Source: Maea johnstoni (Eukaryota; Annelida; Polychaeta; Spionida; Magelonidae). From it: a DNA stretch of 64,000 bases. Below are positions 13,233 through 24,572 of the stretch, piece by piece (positions within the stretch are counted from its first letter, which is position 1; every line of letters begins with the position of its first letter). The position numbers and the translations under genes are program-made. The notes beneath the pieces were generated by a model. That model saw only the letters and a program-made list of their open reading frames with translations. It had not been told where the DNA came from and ran no database searches. The stretch is taken from the NCBI GenBank assembly GCA_963942565.1, contig OZ012686.1:28754104-28818103 (forward strand), read 5' to 3'.

Positions 13233-13253
13233 CTAGTGACATACTTTCTTTCT
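13044..13253. repeat. Foldback with (AAT)n / (ATT)n arms
   Basis: GAGAAAGTATGTCACT near 13046-13061 is repeated as its exact complement near 13234-13249. The DNA between is (AAT)n on the left and (ATT)n on the right, so almost the whole 210 bp can pair with itself. It looks like a palindromic MITE whose arms were expanded by trinucleotide slippage. Confidence 0.75.
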
Positions 13254-13394
13254 CAACTCCGTAAAATGCTGATTTTGCTCATTAGGTTTCCATAGTAAAA
13301 TTCCACGCGAGATCGCTCACATTTGTATTATTAGCAATGGGCAAATTTTAAAATGGGACCTAATGAGCAAAATCAACATTTTATGCAGTTGAGA
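13251..13394. mobile_element. TIR element next to the foldback
   Basis: TCTCAACTCCGTAAAATGCT onward is matched by the complement of the right end (TCTCAACTGCATAAAATGTT), giving about 37-bp imperfect inverted repeats ending in GATTTTGCTCATTAGGT around a 70-bp centre. No coding. Target duplication not resolved because the left end abuts the neighbouring foldback. Confidence 0.8.
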
Positions 13395-13576
13395 CAGATA
13401 GTAGGTATACACATACGAGAGTTAGTGCATCTAAGAGGTTTGCCAAGTTTGGATGGCAAACATGATTTTTTGTAACAAAAAGCTTTGGTCAGACAGAGTA
13501 TGGGTTGCTAATCTGCTATTACAAAGCCTATCCAAAAATAAAATCGATTTAGAAATAGATTTGCCTTGAACAAGAG

Positions 13577-13787
13577 TTAACCCTTCCAGTGCTAAGGCTA
13601 CTTTCAGCCAAATCAAAAGGACGCAAAAACTTTTGAAAAACAGCTCAACCCTGTCATGTTGGTTTGCATTTGAAAGCTCTCGCCGAGTACTCTCAAATGA
13701 GTGCCTATGTGCCAGTGTTTCGGTCATTTTCAGTATTTTGCATCCTTTTAAATTGGCTAATTAGCCACTAGTAGCATAAGGGTTTAA
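13577..13787 (+). mobile_element. Family A MITE
   Basis: TTAA-CCCTTCCAGTGCTAAGG at the left, GTAGCATAAGGG-TTTAA at the right. Complete, left-to-right copy. The minus-strand open frame overlapping it is a shadow. Confidence 0.9.
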
Positions 13788-14124
13788 TATTCGTAAGTGT
13801 ATTCGGAGCCTGAGTTTAGCCATAAATAGGTCCACTCCCTCAAGGAAAATTGTGTTATATTCAACCATCAACGTCAAACCTATGGCACCTTAAGTATGTG
13901 CAAGTCGATGCAAAGTGGCTCTCATTAATCAAGTGCATATGGTCGACATGTTGATAATCGGAACTGAACACGGACGATACGTACCTAATCTCGTAGCTTG
14001 CGTGACTGACCGATAAATGTGTCATAAATGTTAAGGAGAGTGCTTTAACTTGGAACTTTATAATGTACCTGCTATTCCTAAATCAAACTATATCGTCTCA
14101 ATAGAGATCATCTTGGGTTCATCA
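13788..14124. other. No gene recognised
   Basis: Unique-looking sequence between two transposable elements. Confidence 0.5.
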
Positions 14125-14500
14125 TAGAGCTGCACTCACCACTCACGCACTGATGCAGGCTCGCCGAGTTTGAGCTGAAGTGGTCAACTCGTGTGCTCGT
14201 CTATGTTAGGAACACAAACGTTACACAGAGCACCAAACACACCTTATTGTAACTGCTTATCGCTGCCATGTCTTCTTTACAATCTCCAATGTATACAGGT
14301 AGTGTTGAGTTTTATACTGACCTAAAATGATATAAACATGGCAATGTTAATAAATCCCCACCAGTAAGTATTTATTTCTTAATACATTGGCTGGAAAATA
14401 AGTGTTGTTTTTTTAATCCGCGCGTCTGTGAGCTCATGAGCTCACGAGTCAAAAGGGTGGTGAGCTCATGAGCTGATCTTCCCCCGTGAGTGCAGCTCTA
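14125..14500. mobile_element. TA-flanked TIR element with GAGCTGCACTCAC ends
   Basis: TAGAGCTGCACTCAC at 14125 is matched exactly by GTGAGTGCAGCTCTA ending at 14500. TA can be the duplicated target. Just inside the right end a palindrome-rich block of GAGCTCATGAGCTCAC repeats occurs (14428-14475). About 376 bp, no coding capacity. Confidence 0.8.
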
Positions 14501-15662
14501 GTTCACCATACATAGACGACCAGGTTGGCTGAAGACTAACATAACGTAACATAACCTTTATTGATATTATAACTTATAGAAATATTGCAAAAGATGATAT
14601 GAATTACAACCCCGATATTTTTATTTGTCACTCAAAATATGAAATAGTTAGTTATGTTGTGGTGCAGTGCGATCATTCTATCACAGCCCCGATATATAGC
14701 ATGATTATGATACTTTCTGAGACTGTAAACATGGGGCCATCACGAAGTATCTGTAGAAAGGCTGTGATTGACATGTTTACATAGCTACCACACCAAGGAA
14801 TCCATACATAAACGGATCTTGTCTATCAAATTGTTTTTGTGAGCTGTTATTTTCCCTCTTCATTGCCAAGTGGCCAACCTCTCTGGGTGTGATATTTTTC
14901 TGAGTGTAACCCCCTGGTGTTAAAATGTAAACTAACTGATGATAAAGAAGATCTGTGTTATTTTAATTGCTTTTGACTTCTTAATGAGATGAGGAAAATA
15001 AAATGAAAATATGTCAGTGAAATAGTCGGTTATTTATTTGTTTGTTTTCCAAATCTGAATGTTGAGGTCTTCCCTTGTACATATTTGGCTGTTCCAGTCC
15101 ACCCCCTCCAAACTTGGCAGAGGCATTTCAATATGCTCATTGGGTATGATTTGTTCATTTTGTTAATGAATGTGTTTGTTTGTTCGTCTTGTTTGTTTCT
15201 TTGCTTGTTTTTTTTGTTTTTTGTGTGTGTTTTTTTAAGTGGGTTTGGTCCAGGGTGGTAGGTGATTGTGACTTATACAGGGCCCTCCTACTCAGCAGCC
15301 AAAACCTTGCCCTGCGGGAATAATATATTAGAAAGTAACCATAACATCCTGTACACTCTACTAGCTAATGAAAAAAATAATGTATCGCAGGAAAAACATT
15401 CGATGTAAGTGATATGTGTACTTTACGATCGGAAGTCTCTATGATGGTGTAATAAGTAACACATAGTGATGAATCGATTGTATACATATTTATTCAAAAT
15501 ATCGTATCTCGCACTAAGGGTAGTACTGCTAGACCTTTTAGTCTCTACATATTTAATTCTTTGTATTGTTTATTAACCTCAGTACTACAATCATTTTGTT
15601 TTTGTCTACAAAATGATCTATATGAAAATATGAGTTTGTAAAAATATTTACATTCAATAATC
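14501..15662. other. No gene recognised
   Basis: AT-rich; T- and GTTTG-rich patch near 15160-15240. An AACATAACGTAACATAACC run at about 14539 could be the worn 3' tail of a LINE on the minus strand, but no coding remnant supports it. Confidence 0.45.
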
Positions 15663-15750
15663 ATACATACATACATATATGTACATACATACATAGTACA
15701 TACATACATGTACATACATACATACATACATACATACATACATACATACA
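15663..15750. repeat. (TACA)n microsatellite
   Basis: Interrupted (TACA)n running directly into the left TA of the family C copy at 15751. Confidence 0.95.
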
Positions 15751-15995
15751 TACAGTGCCGATATTTAATTCCTGCACTAAATACGTGGACAGCCCGGGTA
15801 TAATACGATTGCAACCCAGTTTCCTGGGCTTAGATGCTTAAATGACCTCACAACTGAACATAACTGTTAATTGCAAGATACGTGGGTCATTGATGTGCTT
15901 GACTTTTTTTTGACATGTTATCCATAGATGTTTGTGCAACCAGGTACTGGCAGACGTCCGGTCGACTGGTGCAGGAAGTAAATGTCTGTACTGTA
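15751..15995 (-). mobile_element. Family C MITE
   Basis: Starts TACAGTGCCGATATTTAATT, ends AAATGTCTGTACTGTA. Complete copy in reverse orientation; its left end is fused to the (TACA)n array. Confidence 0.92.
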
Positions 15996-16359
15996 CATAC
16001 TAACATACGTACGTTACGTATGAACATATCTAGCGGCTTACCATGTATTGTATGTAAGGTTTTGAGGCACCTTTAAACACTTAAAGACCTACACGTCGTC
16101 TGTGTCATTTTAGACACACATTGTCCAGCGTTTCTGGACACTTAACTCTGTAGGGAAGAAATGTGAAATCATTTCCATCCCATATTGAGTTCCCCTGTTC
16201 CTCCTACTGGTAAACCACTGAACCACAATAATAGCCTTTTTTCACAATAATTTTGACTTTATGATTTTTGGGGATAAAGCCGTCATGATAGTACAATCCC
16301 CCTAGTGTCAAGAGATGAAACTAATAGTTCTTCACCGTGACAGTCTACCTGTATCATGC

Positions 16360-16550
16360 CGTCATTTCTATACACTTAATTCCGGCACCAGTCGACCTGA
16401 CGTCTGACGGTGACCGGTTGTACAAGCACCCATATATAACATGTCAAAAAATAAGCCAAGCACATGAATGACCCACGACGCTTGCAAATCAAAGCTACGT
16501 TCAGTTATGCCCATGCATTTAGTGCAGGAATTAAATGTCAGCACTCTACA
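16360..16550 (+). mobile_element. Family C MITE, worn copy
   Basis: Contains CACCAGTCGACCTGACGTCT and ends TTAAATGTCAGCACTCTA. Shorter than the reference and with a damaged left end (TACACTTAATTCCGGCACC). Confidence 0.85.
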
Positions 16551-17109
16551 TTTGGCTAGTGGATTTTCTCTTGACGTCTTGTGATTTTGGTGTGATGGCC
16601 TATTTATGTTAGTTAGACTCACGAAAATGATACAAATCAATCACAATTTGGCTCTTCTTGGAAAAATGTAATACCGATATTACTGCCATCTATAGGACAT
16701 CAGGAAGACCGACCTGCAGAAACACCTTAACATCAGGTTAGGGGTGGCATAACATTTCTATCTTGTTGTCCTTTTGCACGATTGATAGGATCTTTAGTTT
16801 AGTTTTTTTTCTATTAAATTAATGATAGACTTTTTTAAATTTCAAATTGCACACGTGTGCAACAGGATTTGTATTTCTCCATAGTCATGTCAATAAAAAA
16901 GAAGAAAAACAAGTAAAAAAAGGCTGCAGGACATCTCATGAATAACAATACAATAATGTGGTTCTCTTACTTTAGTGAATGTTGTTATTTTCACCGTGCT
17001 GTATGATACTTGAGTGTGACCTGTATATGGATGTTGCACCAATAAAGTATGTTATGATATCATGATAGGTACCAGCTATTTTTTGTGTTGCTGTCTTCTC
17101 TAAGGTCAG
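16551..17109. other. No gene recognised
   Basis: AT-rich sequence; nothing supported. Confidence 0.5.
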
Positions 17110-17332
17110 TCAACTTCATAATTTCATGTAATCTTGTCATGTTTAGATTTTTCTGTAAACTACTTTTTAAGACACCTAGAGTCATTACTTTTCCTGTTTT
17201 TTCCTTTAAAATATGTTACATCAACTTCATAACTTCATGTAATCTTGTCATGTTTAGATTTTTCTGTAAACTACTTTTTAAGACACCTAGAGTCATTATT
17301 TTTCCTGTTTTTTCTTTTAAAATATGTTACAT
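17110..17332. repeat. Tandem duplication, 111-bp unit x2
   Basis: 17110-17220 and 17221-17332 are near identical (both start TCAACTTCATAA, both hold GTCATGTTTAGATTTTTCTG). The right copy overlaps the C-terminal end of the LINE frame, so the LINE tail sequence is duplicated. Confidence 0.92.
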
Positions 17333-17840
17333 CTTTGACACTCACAATGATTAATTGTTTAACTGGACTAATGTTATTTTCTCCAAAGATTGTTTCAATA
17401 TCTAATATTTTGAAATGGGCATCATAAATCATCCTAACCCAGTTTTCTGTAACCTTCCACAGACTTTTTGTATTATCACATTCAATATAAATATGTTCAA
17501 TTGTTTCTGTTTTACAGAAAAGACAGTTTTGAGTTTCTAATACTAGTATTCCCATTTTAAATAGCAATTTGTTGTGCACCGTTCTTCTATGTAGCAACTT
17601 AAAATTGTTGAAATGTTGGTATACTGATAGAGCTATAGTTTTGATATTTTTAAAACCCTTGGTGACTGTCTCAAAAGTAATATCAACGTTTAAGTGTTTT
17701 GACCTATTGTCCTGGACCTGTTTTGAAATACTGTTCCCTGATTCAATAGTACTGAAATATACATTCTTATAACCTTTTATATCTAGGGCAAGGATAGTTA
17801 TAGACTTTAATCGCCATTTTTCACAATGCTTTGTACATTA
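17271..17840 (-). pseudogene. Tx1/L1-like LINE ORF2 C-terminal fragment
   Basis: An open minus-strand frame runs from about 17840 to a stop at 17271, longer than the part after its first Met. It carries the zinc-finger segment found after the reverse transcriptase of Tx1/L1-type LINEs: LLHRRTVHNKLLFKMG, then C-x2-C-x6-H-x4-C in NCLFCKTETIEHIYIEC, followed by LWKVTENW. In the family this region helps bind template RNA. The reverse transcriptase and endonuclease are missing, so this is a 5'-truncated, dead copy. A second element of the same general type is at 36060-37690. Confidence 0.8.
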
Positions 17841-17939
17841 TTTTCTACGCAGTATAGCCTCGAATAAAGCTGTTACAATCAAAACACTCGGAAAGTGCGG
17901 CTAAAATCATACCGAGCAATGTTGAATGAATCTAAAAGC

Positions 17940-18074
17940 TTAACGCTTCCAATGCTAAGGCTACTTTGCCATGCCATGTTGGTTCTCATTGGACAGGTCT
18001 CACTGAGTTCTTTCAGAGGACTATCCATGTACCAGGTTTTCTATCATATTAGCCACCAACCGCATAAGAGTTAA
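17940..18074 (+). mobile_element. Family A MITE, internally deleted
   Basis: TTAA-CGCTTCCAATGCTAAGGC at left and CCACCAACCGCATAAGAG-TTAA at right, but only 135 bp because internal blocks are missing. Confidence 0.82.
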
Positions 18075-18140
18075 ACAAAGGTGTAGCTGAAGCAACAGTG
18101 GATATTGTATACTGAATACTCATGGTGTCGGTATTCTTAG

Positions 18141-18275
18141 TAACGCCCTGTTGGAAAGTGCAATCCGGCCTGATATCAAACCGAAGTCATCCATATCTCA
18201 CGAGGAGGAGCCGAGTGGGATCTGGATGACTGAGGGCGGGTAGCAGGCCGGATTGCACTTCCCAACAGGGCGTAA
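18141..18275. mobile_element. Palindromic TIR element with CGCCCTGTTGG ends
   Basis: AACGCCCTGTTGGAAAGTGC...GGCCTG at left is matched by the complement at right over about 30 bp with one mismatch. Between lies a second inverted pair, GTCATCCATATC / GATCTGGATGAC, so the 135 bp folds almost entirely. No coding; superfamily not assigned. Confidence 0.85.
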
Positions 18276-18477
18276 CGAATTTATCACCTGCTCTTTCATG
18301 CTAACAAAAAATAACAAATACATCTCATTTTTTGTATTGATAACTTTGGAAGTCAGAACGAGGCTGCTGCCCAAGTGGTAATATAGACCTGCTATTCTAC
18401 TTTAATACAACTATGTGGTTTGTTGCTACCTCACATGGCTGATTCCACCTCACCCTTCCACCCTGTTTCCTCTGCAG

Positions 18478-18572
18478 GGAACCGTCATTATTTCGCTCAG
18501 TCAGGAGTCAGGACTCACATGATTGGCATGGTTCCTCCTACCCGCAAGCGATTAATCGCTCTGAAACCATAG
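18478..18572 (+). CDS. Candidate terminal coding exon, unrecognised
   Basis: A textbook acceptor (CCCTGTTTCCTCTGCAG, ending at 18477) is followed by two bases completing a split codon and then 30 sense codons to a TAG at 18570-18572. The peptide is compact and basic: NRHYFAQSGVRTHMIGM then VPPTRKRLIALKP. The stretch is richer in G+C than its neighbours. I do not recognise the protein and found no upstream exon, so this could be the last exon of a gene extending to the left, or chance. Confidence 0.35.
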
Positions 18573-19759
18573 ACCTATACAGATTGAAAAGAATCCACAC
18601 ATTTGCATTCGGTGTACACACGTACATGTTACATGATAATGTTGAATTAACAACCGGAAAAACCGATCGGTGTCCGAAGATGAAACGTGTGGCATGACTT
18701 ATTCGTCCTGATATGTATACACCGAATTGTTACTGTAGTTAAAATGGCCACATCTATCGCCGTGTGTGACTTCATGTTTATTCATGAAAGCGAGTTTTTC
18801 GAATTGAAGAAGCGCCGCTAATTCTAAAATGATTGCGCCGTAATCAGTTTTGCTAATCTGAATAAATAGTAGTAATATATCAAAGCACATTTTAATTTTC
18901 AGTTTTTCTCATTCGCGACATTTTTTTCTTATAAATATCAGGACGCATAAACCTATCCATGCTGTCGACCATTTCCTCCTAAATTGTATTGTGTTGTATG
19001 TTTATTTGCTGTAATCTGGACATTACAAAATCATACAGTAATACATAATAAATCAGTAACAATACAGTTCAACTCTTTTAATTCATTATAACTGAACAGT
19101 GCGGTTAATAATGATTGAAACTAAATTGAACAGTTCGTGAACTTAAACCATAAACAATATGCTTTGCTTCGGCACCCCATGCTCATCTTATGCAGGTATA
19201 TGTATTCATACTAGGCGTTACATACATATACATTATTTTCTACTCTGAATGATGGATGGATTGTTGCCTGCGGACATGCATAGGACTTAAAAAGTGAGGC
19301 CACAATGCTAAAATACTGCTTGGATTTGAGACAATGGTTGTAGAATGTATTGATAAAACGATAAGCGGTTCTGCGCAGGGATGTATGAACATAAGCGGCA
19401 GGGGAGAGGGGAAGAAAGTTTAACCTTTTTTAGTCATAACCCAAGGATAAAAAGTGGTCTAAGGCTGCTAAGGCAGGGCTTGGGTTTGAACAATAGTAGA
19501 CTTTATTATATCGGTAGAAGGGTAGTGGTTGAAGTAAAGTATACTGCAAGACCCAATGTGGGCTTAAGCTTTATTCATGAAGTAAGTGTGCTTAACAATG
19601 AAATTTCAAGATTAAGTCTCAACATGACAGAACAGTGATGATAAAGAAAATTCCAATTTCTGAATGAGACAATTTTGCTACCAAAACTAGTAGTTCTATT
19701 AAGCAGACATGGCGATCATATGGCCATTACTTAAGTTTCACAACGGTGTACTAAACAGG
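18573..19759. other. No gene recognised
   Basis: AT-rich. The 85-codon plus-strand open frame at 19381-19638 has an unremarkable composition and no recognisable motif. Confidence 0.45.
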
Positions 19760-20640
19760 AGTAATAATAATAATAATAAAATTGTCAGTTGATATTGCGC
19801 CCTTTCCATATAAACATGCTCAAAGGCGCATTACATTCCATTGTCAAAGGATAGATGTTGATATCCACATAGTTAATTGATATATACATCTTTGAACAGA
19901 TGTGTTTTCAGTTGTCGTTTAAAGATTGCCACACTCCCAGCTGCCCGAATATTATCTGGGAGCTGATTCCATAGTTTTGGGGCACAGGCACTAAACGATC
20001 TGTCACCCTAGGTTTTCATGTTGTTTCTCTGCTCGCAGAGTAAGTTCTTGTATGTTGATCTCAGTGTCCGGGGTGGGACATACTCTTTCAGCAATTCCCT
20101 CAGGTAAGAAGGTGCAGTTCCATGCAAACACTTGTACGCCAGTAGCAGAATCTAGAATTCAATTCTCTTCCTGACTGGTGGCCAGTGCAGCTCCTTCAAT
20201 ACTGGAGTGATATGGTCATACTTCTTTGTGAGAGTGATCACCCTGGCTGCGTAGTTTTGTACTCTCTGGAGCTTACGTATAAGCTCTTCGGTTATTCCAC
20301 AGAGAAGTCCATTGCAGTAGTCAAATCTTGAGGTTACCAGGGATATGACAGCACTCTTACTTGATTCTGCAATCAAGTATTTTCTTATCCTTCCGATGTT
20401 TCGAAGGTAATAGTTTGCAGATATGACTGCCTTTGACACATGTGCTGCCATATTCATGCTCGGATCAAAAACAGAGCCCAGATTGCCGATAGGTATATTG
20501 AGAATATTGACAATCTCACCATTTACTGAGATGCTAGGCACAGATATTTTGGCTCGCTGCTTAGGGGTACCTATCACTAGGACTTCCGTAGCTATGAGAC
20601 ATCGTCTCATTTCTGATACTAAGGTAACACCATCCTAAAC
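19760..20640 (-). pseudogene. CR1/L2-like LINE 3' half (ORF2 C-terminus plus tail)
   Basis: Minus strand, from about 20640: VLVIGTPKQRAK, then NLGSVFDPSMNM, RFDYCNGLLCGITEE, KLQRVQNYAARVITLTKKYD and HITPVLKELHWPPVRKRI, the conserved C-terminal reverse transcriptase region of CR1/L2-clade LINEs. It continues past a break near 20150 through CLHGTAPSYLRELLKEYVPP and RSFSACAPKLWNQLPDNIR to about 19890. The 3' UTR ends GGGCGCAATATCAAC and a (TTA)n tail at 19760-19779, the classic L2-type end. 5'-truncated, as usual for such insertions, and dead. Confidence 0.92.
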
Positions 20641-20663
20641 TGCACACACCAAGTACAGTATAG

Positions 20664-20911
20664 TACTAAAGTGCTGGCATATAATTCCTTCACATAATGC
20701 ATTGGCAGCCCAAGCAAAATACACGACCCCAATGGACAATGGATGCGATCACAGACATCACAACTGATTGTACCTTTTTCTCGCGATCTACGTCGGTTAT
20801 CATCGATATGCTTGGCTTATGTTTTTTGACATGTTATCCATGGGTGTTTGTACAACAAGGTACTGGCAGACGTCCGGTCGACTGGTGCAGGAATTAGACC
20901 TCTGTACTGTA
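20664..20911 (-). mobile_element. Family C MITE
   Basis: Starts TACTAAAGTGCTGGCATATA (diverged), ends GACCTCTGTACTGTA; contains the GACGTCCGGTCGACTGGTGC block near the right end. It lies 24 bp from the L2-like LINE. Confidence 0.88.
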
Positions 20912-22049
20912 GTCAAATCTCTAGCTCTAACTAGTAAAGCCCTTAATTCCTCGAGAATAATGTCAGCTCCAGAGTGTGGGGTATTCAACCTATTCATTTC
21001 CTTAACAGAATAGAACCAGAAAAGCCTGCCTTTGCTTGATTCGTATAACCTTCTCAAAGATAATCCTTCTATGAACGATACAAAGGAGGTGGAGTGATAG
21101 TTGTAGTTTTCAGTGTGCCATCAGAGAGCTTTGAGGCAGAAGCCTCCCTTACTAACAAAGACGGCTATAGTTACAGAAGCACAGATGTCACCTTTCAAGA
21201 CTAATCATTTTATGCATCATGACTTTCATACACTTTGGGTCCGGACTGAATGAAACGCTTTGATCTGGTGGATGAATGAAAAAGGTATTCACTAATCATT
21301 TCATGAGAGATATCAAATTTCTATCATCAGTAGTATGGACGACGGACATCCCAGTAACTTTGAACTGAATATCCTAGTATCTTTGTCTGTTTGAAACACT
21401 CTTTTAAATGAGGACATTGAACCTACTCAAAGGCAATTTTCTGTAAATGAAAAATATAAGTAAAAAATGTGCTCGGTGAATATTTTAATTGAGATGATTG
21501 GCTTCTCCATGATTCTATTTCGATATAAATTCGTGTAAAAATGAAAAAAATTCTCCGGATTTTACTATTTTCTTGGAATAAAAATCTCCAGGAATTATTT
21601 TTCAAAAATGTCTCTTAACAAGTTTTTGAGCCCTCGGCTGATCAACAATCGTGCCAAATTTCGAAAAGAATGGATCGGCCGTTTTAAAAATTCACCGAAG
21701 GTGAAATTTACTGCTAGAAACTTGACTACGGCAAAAGACGCTGGCCGTTACAATGTTGCAATATCACGCGCGTGACGGGGAATCCCCAATACAGTCGCTG
21801 AGATGTTTCCAGATCGAGCACTCCACGTTTTCATTGCAAAATACGTATTCAAATGTTGGCATCAATTACTTGTCACACATCTCTAGTACTCAGAATTTCA
21901 TAAATAGGACTACAATTTTCGTTCCTTCTTTCGTTCCCTGTTCTATGTTATTGGAAAAGTCATTAGCTCTAGTTGTAAGGATTTTCCTACATACGTCTTG
22001 ATCAGTCATAACCAAGATGGTTCTTAGGAAGAGTAGCTTTTTTACCTGT
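20912..22049. other. No gene recognised
   Basis: Unique-looking, AT-rich; no repeat ends or coding stretch supported. Confidence 0.5.
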
Positions 22050-22760
22050 AGATCACCCTGTCTATGCTCATTCACCCAAGGGGTGTGTATGCGCTGTAGA
22101 TTGGTGTTCTCTTTGGAAAGCGTTGACATCTTCTGCCAATGTACCTTTGGAATTTCCTGAGCTCATTAACTTCCTTGCTACTCATGACCCATAATTCGCA
22201 TCCATATGTGACTATTGTTACTATGATGGACCAATAAAGGATAGAACATGCAGCCATGTTAATACCCTTTTTCCGCAAGCCAATGCTAGCAATTGCATTG
22301 AAAGCTCTCCTGCCTCCACTAATACGATCCTCTGCTCTAGGCATGTAATTTTGAAACAGACAATTGTTGATGCCAACGTGATCGTATTCCGTTTTTTTTC
22401 TGGAACTTTCTCTTTCCCAATTAATGCAAAATTACGAAATTTGGAGCCTCTGTCGTGCTAGCGTTTTGTTTTTCCAAACACCATTACAGCACTTTTCTTA
22501 GCATTATATGAGTATCTCCACTTTTTGCGTGAGTGTCAATAATGCTGAGGGTTTTGTCTACATTGGCTTTTGATGGGCATGCAGAGGCCATATCATCGAC
22601 ATAACCGACCGAATTGGTCCTAATGTTGGAGATTTGAGCACCCAGGCATGTGTTTTCTAATCTGTTAGAATCTTCGCATCACTGTAGGTGTAAGAGGAAA
22701 CACGGACACCGTGCAAGTAAAGTGCAGATAATGGCTGGTTTCTAGGAATGGAGAACATCT
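22050..22760 (-). pseudogene. LINE reverse transcriptase fragment
   Basis: On the minus strand, about 22760 to 22050, successive pieces in changing frames give a reverse transcriptase: NPLSALYLHGVRVSSYTYSD-like sequence, the catalytic YVDDMA motif (22589-22603), DKTLSIIDTHAKKWRYSYN, then a second open piece (22072-22344) with RRAFNAIASIGLRKKG and TYGCELWVMSSKEVNEL. Family membership is clear for the non-LTR reverse transcriptases; the clade is not certain. Frame changes make it a dead copy. Confidence 0.85.
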
Positions 22761-22970
22761 ATATCCCTGGGGCACCATCTCCCACTTAAGAAAGTATTGT
22801 CAGCTGCATGACAATGAGCATGATCGTGATGTGCCAGTCATATTGATAGTTCTAGTTAAATGCAGGGCTACCTTCTGTCCTAACATGCTAGCTGTTACTA
22901 TGCCTTAGATAAAATTAGATAACAAAAAGTGCTAAAATGTATAATATTTGATGACAACTGAGGGAGGGCA
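22761..22970. other. No gene recognised
   Basis: Short stretch between the LINE fragment and a SINE. Confidence 0.5.
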
Positions 22971-23180
22971 TGTCCCGGTAGCCGTGTGGTCTATGGCGTT
23001 GCAATTGACGGCTAGCTGTCTTTCACCACTGTCCGGGTTCGAATCCCACCTAAGAGTGAGTAAGTTGCCAGTGACCTTGGGTTAGGCGGTGGTTTGTAGT
23101 AGGGTACTCTGGTTTCCTCTTTCCATCTTAGACGCAATATAGCAGAAAAATTGACGAAAAACGAAGTTCCAAATTCCAAA
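22971..23180 (+). mobile_element. tRNA-derived SINE with conserved central module
   Basis: A-box-like TAGCCGTGTGGTCTA (from 22979) and perfect B box GGTTCGAATCC (23036-23046) form a tRNA-like head, followed by GTGACCTTGGGTTAGGCGGT and GGTACTCTGGTTTCCTC, a module of the kind shared by many invertebrate SINEs. Tail ends around ACGAAGTTCCAAATTCCAAA. Related copies: 41385-41450 (central part only) and 55832-55998. Not a functional tRNA gene: the arms do not fold into a full cloverleaf. Confidence 0.82.
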
Positions 23181-23341
23181 GGCAACTAAAGAGAGGAAAC
23201 CGGTGTCTTCCCATTCAGAACTCGTCTTTATACTGCATGTTTTACTCGCTAGTGCACAGAGTTATATCGCTCGTTAAACATCTATATTTCATAAAATAGT
23301 CCTCGCTGCTGTGTAAGTGTGCCAAGCATGGTGCCCACCTG

Positions 23342-23605
23342 TTAACCCTTGTGCTGCTGGTGGCTAATTTGGCCAATACAAAATGATGCTAGAAACCTGA
23401 GAAATGACCGAAACCCTGGCACGTGGCTACTCATCTAAGAGTACTCACCGAGAGCTATCTAATGAATACCAACATGATGGCTCTGAGATGGCTCTCGCTG
23501 AGTACTCTCAGATGAGTTCCCACGTGCTAGGGCTTCAGTCATGTTCAGGGCTGTTTTGCATCATTTTGTATTGGCCAAATTAGCCACCAGCAACATAAGG
23601 ATTAA
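23342..23605. mobile_element. Family A derivative with two right ends (foldback)
   Basis: Bounded by TTAA, but both ends are the family A right end: CCCTTGTGCTGCTGGTGGCT at left, and the complement of CCTTATGTTGCTGGTGGCT at right. Each arm runs about 110 bp through the ATTTTGTATTGGCCAA and GAGTACTC blocks to a short centre near 23470-23490. The ordinary left end is absent. Confidence 0.88.
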
Positions 23606-23916
23606 GGTGTGTCAAGTGCCCAGGCATCTTTCACTTGTGATGAGAAGCTCTATATGTCCCCTGGGAGACGGGCTGAGTGAAGGGTGGCTTCAAAAATTAG
23701 ACATTGAGAATCGATGAGGGATTAAACACCCGGTCATTGGCCTGAAGGGGAGTGGCAACCTTCTCAACGCACCAGCTAGAATAACCAGTAGCAGCACTAA
23801 AGCTGACAAATGGGAGAGTTGTTGCATGGTGTGAAATCTCTTTCATCATTTTGAATTATACACATGTACCATCAGGCTTTAGTCCTCCCTAGGTCATTTT
23901 CATAATACATGTGTGT
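23606..23916. other. No gene recognised
   Basis: Nothing supported. Confidence 0.5.
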
Positions 23917-24058
<142 letters not shown>

Positions 24059-24071
24059 CAATATTTCGTAG

Positions 24072-24365
24072 CCATAAATTGATTTATATAGATGCCTATG
24101 AAAGCCAAAAAACGAGTGTATAGTTTAGGATTTTCAATAATCGCGTGTTCAGATTTTCTACTTGTTCCATAATTTGATTTATATAGATACCTATGAACAA
24201 CCAAGTAACGTGTTCCATTGTTTAGGATTTTCAATAATCGCATGTTCAGATTTTCCATCTGTTCCATAATTTGATTTATGTAGATATCTATTGACAACAA
24301 AAAAAAACGTGTGTTATTGTTTAGGATCTTCAATAATCGCATGTTCAGATTTTCTACTTGTACAT
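24072..24365. repeat. Minisatellite, about 96-bp unit x3
   Basis: Three units starting CCATAAATTGATTTATATAG (24072), CCATAATTTGATTTATATAG (24167) and CCATAATTTGATTTATGTAG (24263), each containing CAATAATCGC and GTTCAGATTTTC. On the minus strand it reads as a repeated MRLLKILNN peptide, a by-product. Confidence 0.92.
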
Positions 24366-24572
24366 TTTCATTTATCTATTGGTGGTAATCCAGCTGATTA
24401 CATTTCTGAATTGGCCATATTTATCAAACACATATCTTGGTATATAATATGCAATTTTGAAAAAATCACTGACTTGTTGGAAAATGTTCCTGTCAAAGAT
24501 AACATTTCAATGTGTTCAGTGAGCAGATAGAACTCATGTTGAGGCCCTGTGGAGATGAGAAACAAAACAACG

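Noticed and set aside
13431-13727. 98-codon minus-strand frame
   Set aside because: Most of it lies inside a family A MITE.
18743-18823. Short ATG frame with good Kozak context (AAAATGGCC, 25 codons)
   Set aside because: Too short, no splice donor and no similarity recognised; chance cannot be excluded.
20423-20638. 71-codon plus-strand frame
   Set aside because: Antisense shadow of the CR1/L2-like LINE.
23036-23046. tRNA gene suggested by a perfect B box
   Set aside because: No complete cloverleaf, and the following GGTACTCTGGTTTCCTC module and sister copies show it is a SINE.
24072-24365. CRISPR-like array of regularly spaced repeats
   Set aside because: Units are contiguous minisatellite repeats without unique spacers, in animal DNA. 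The same holds for 30184-30745.
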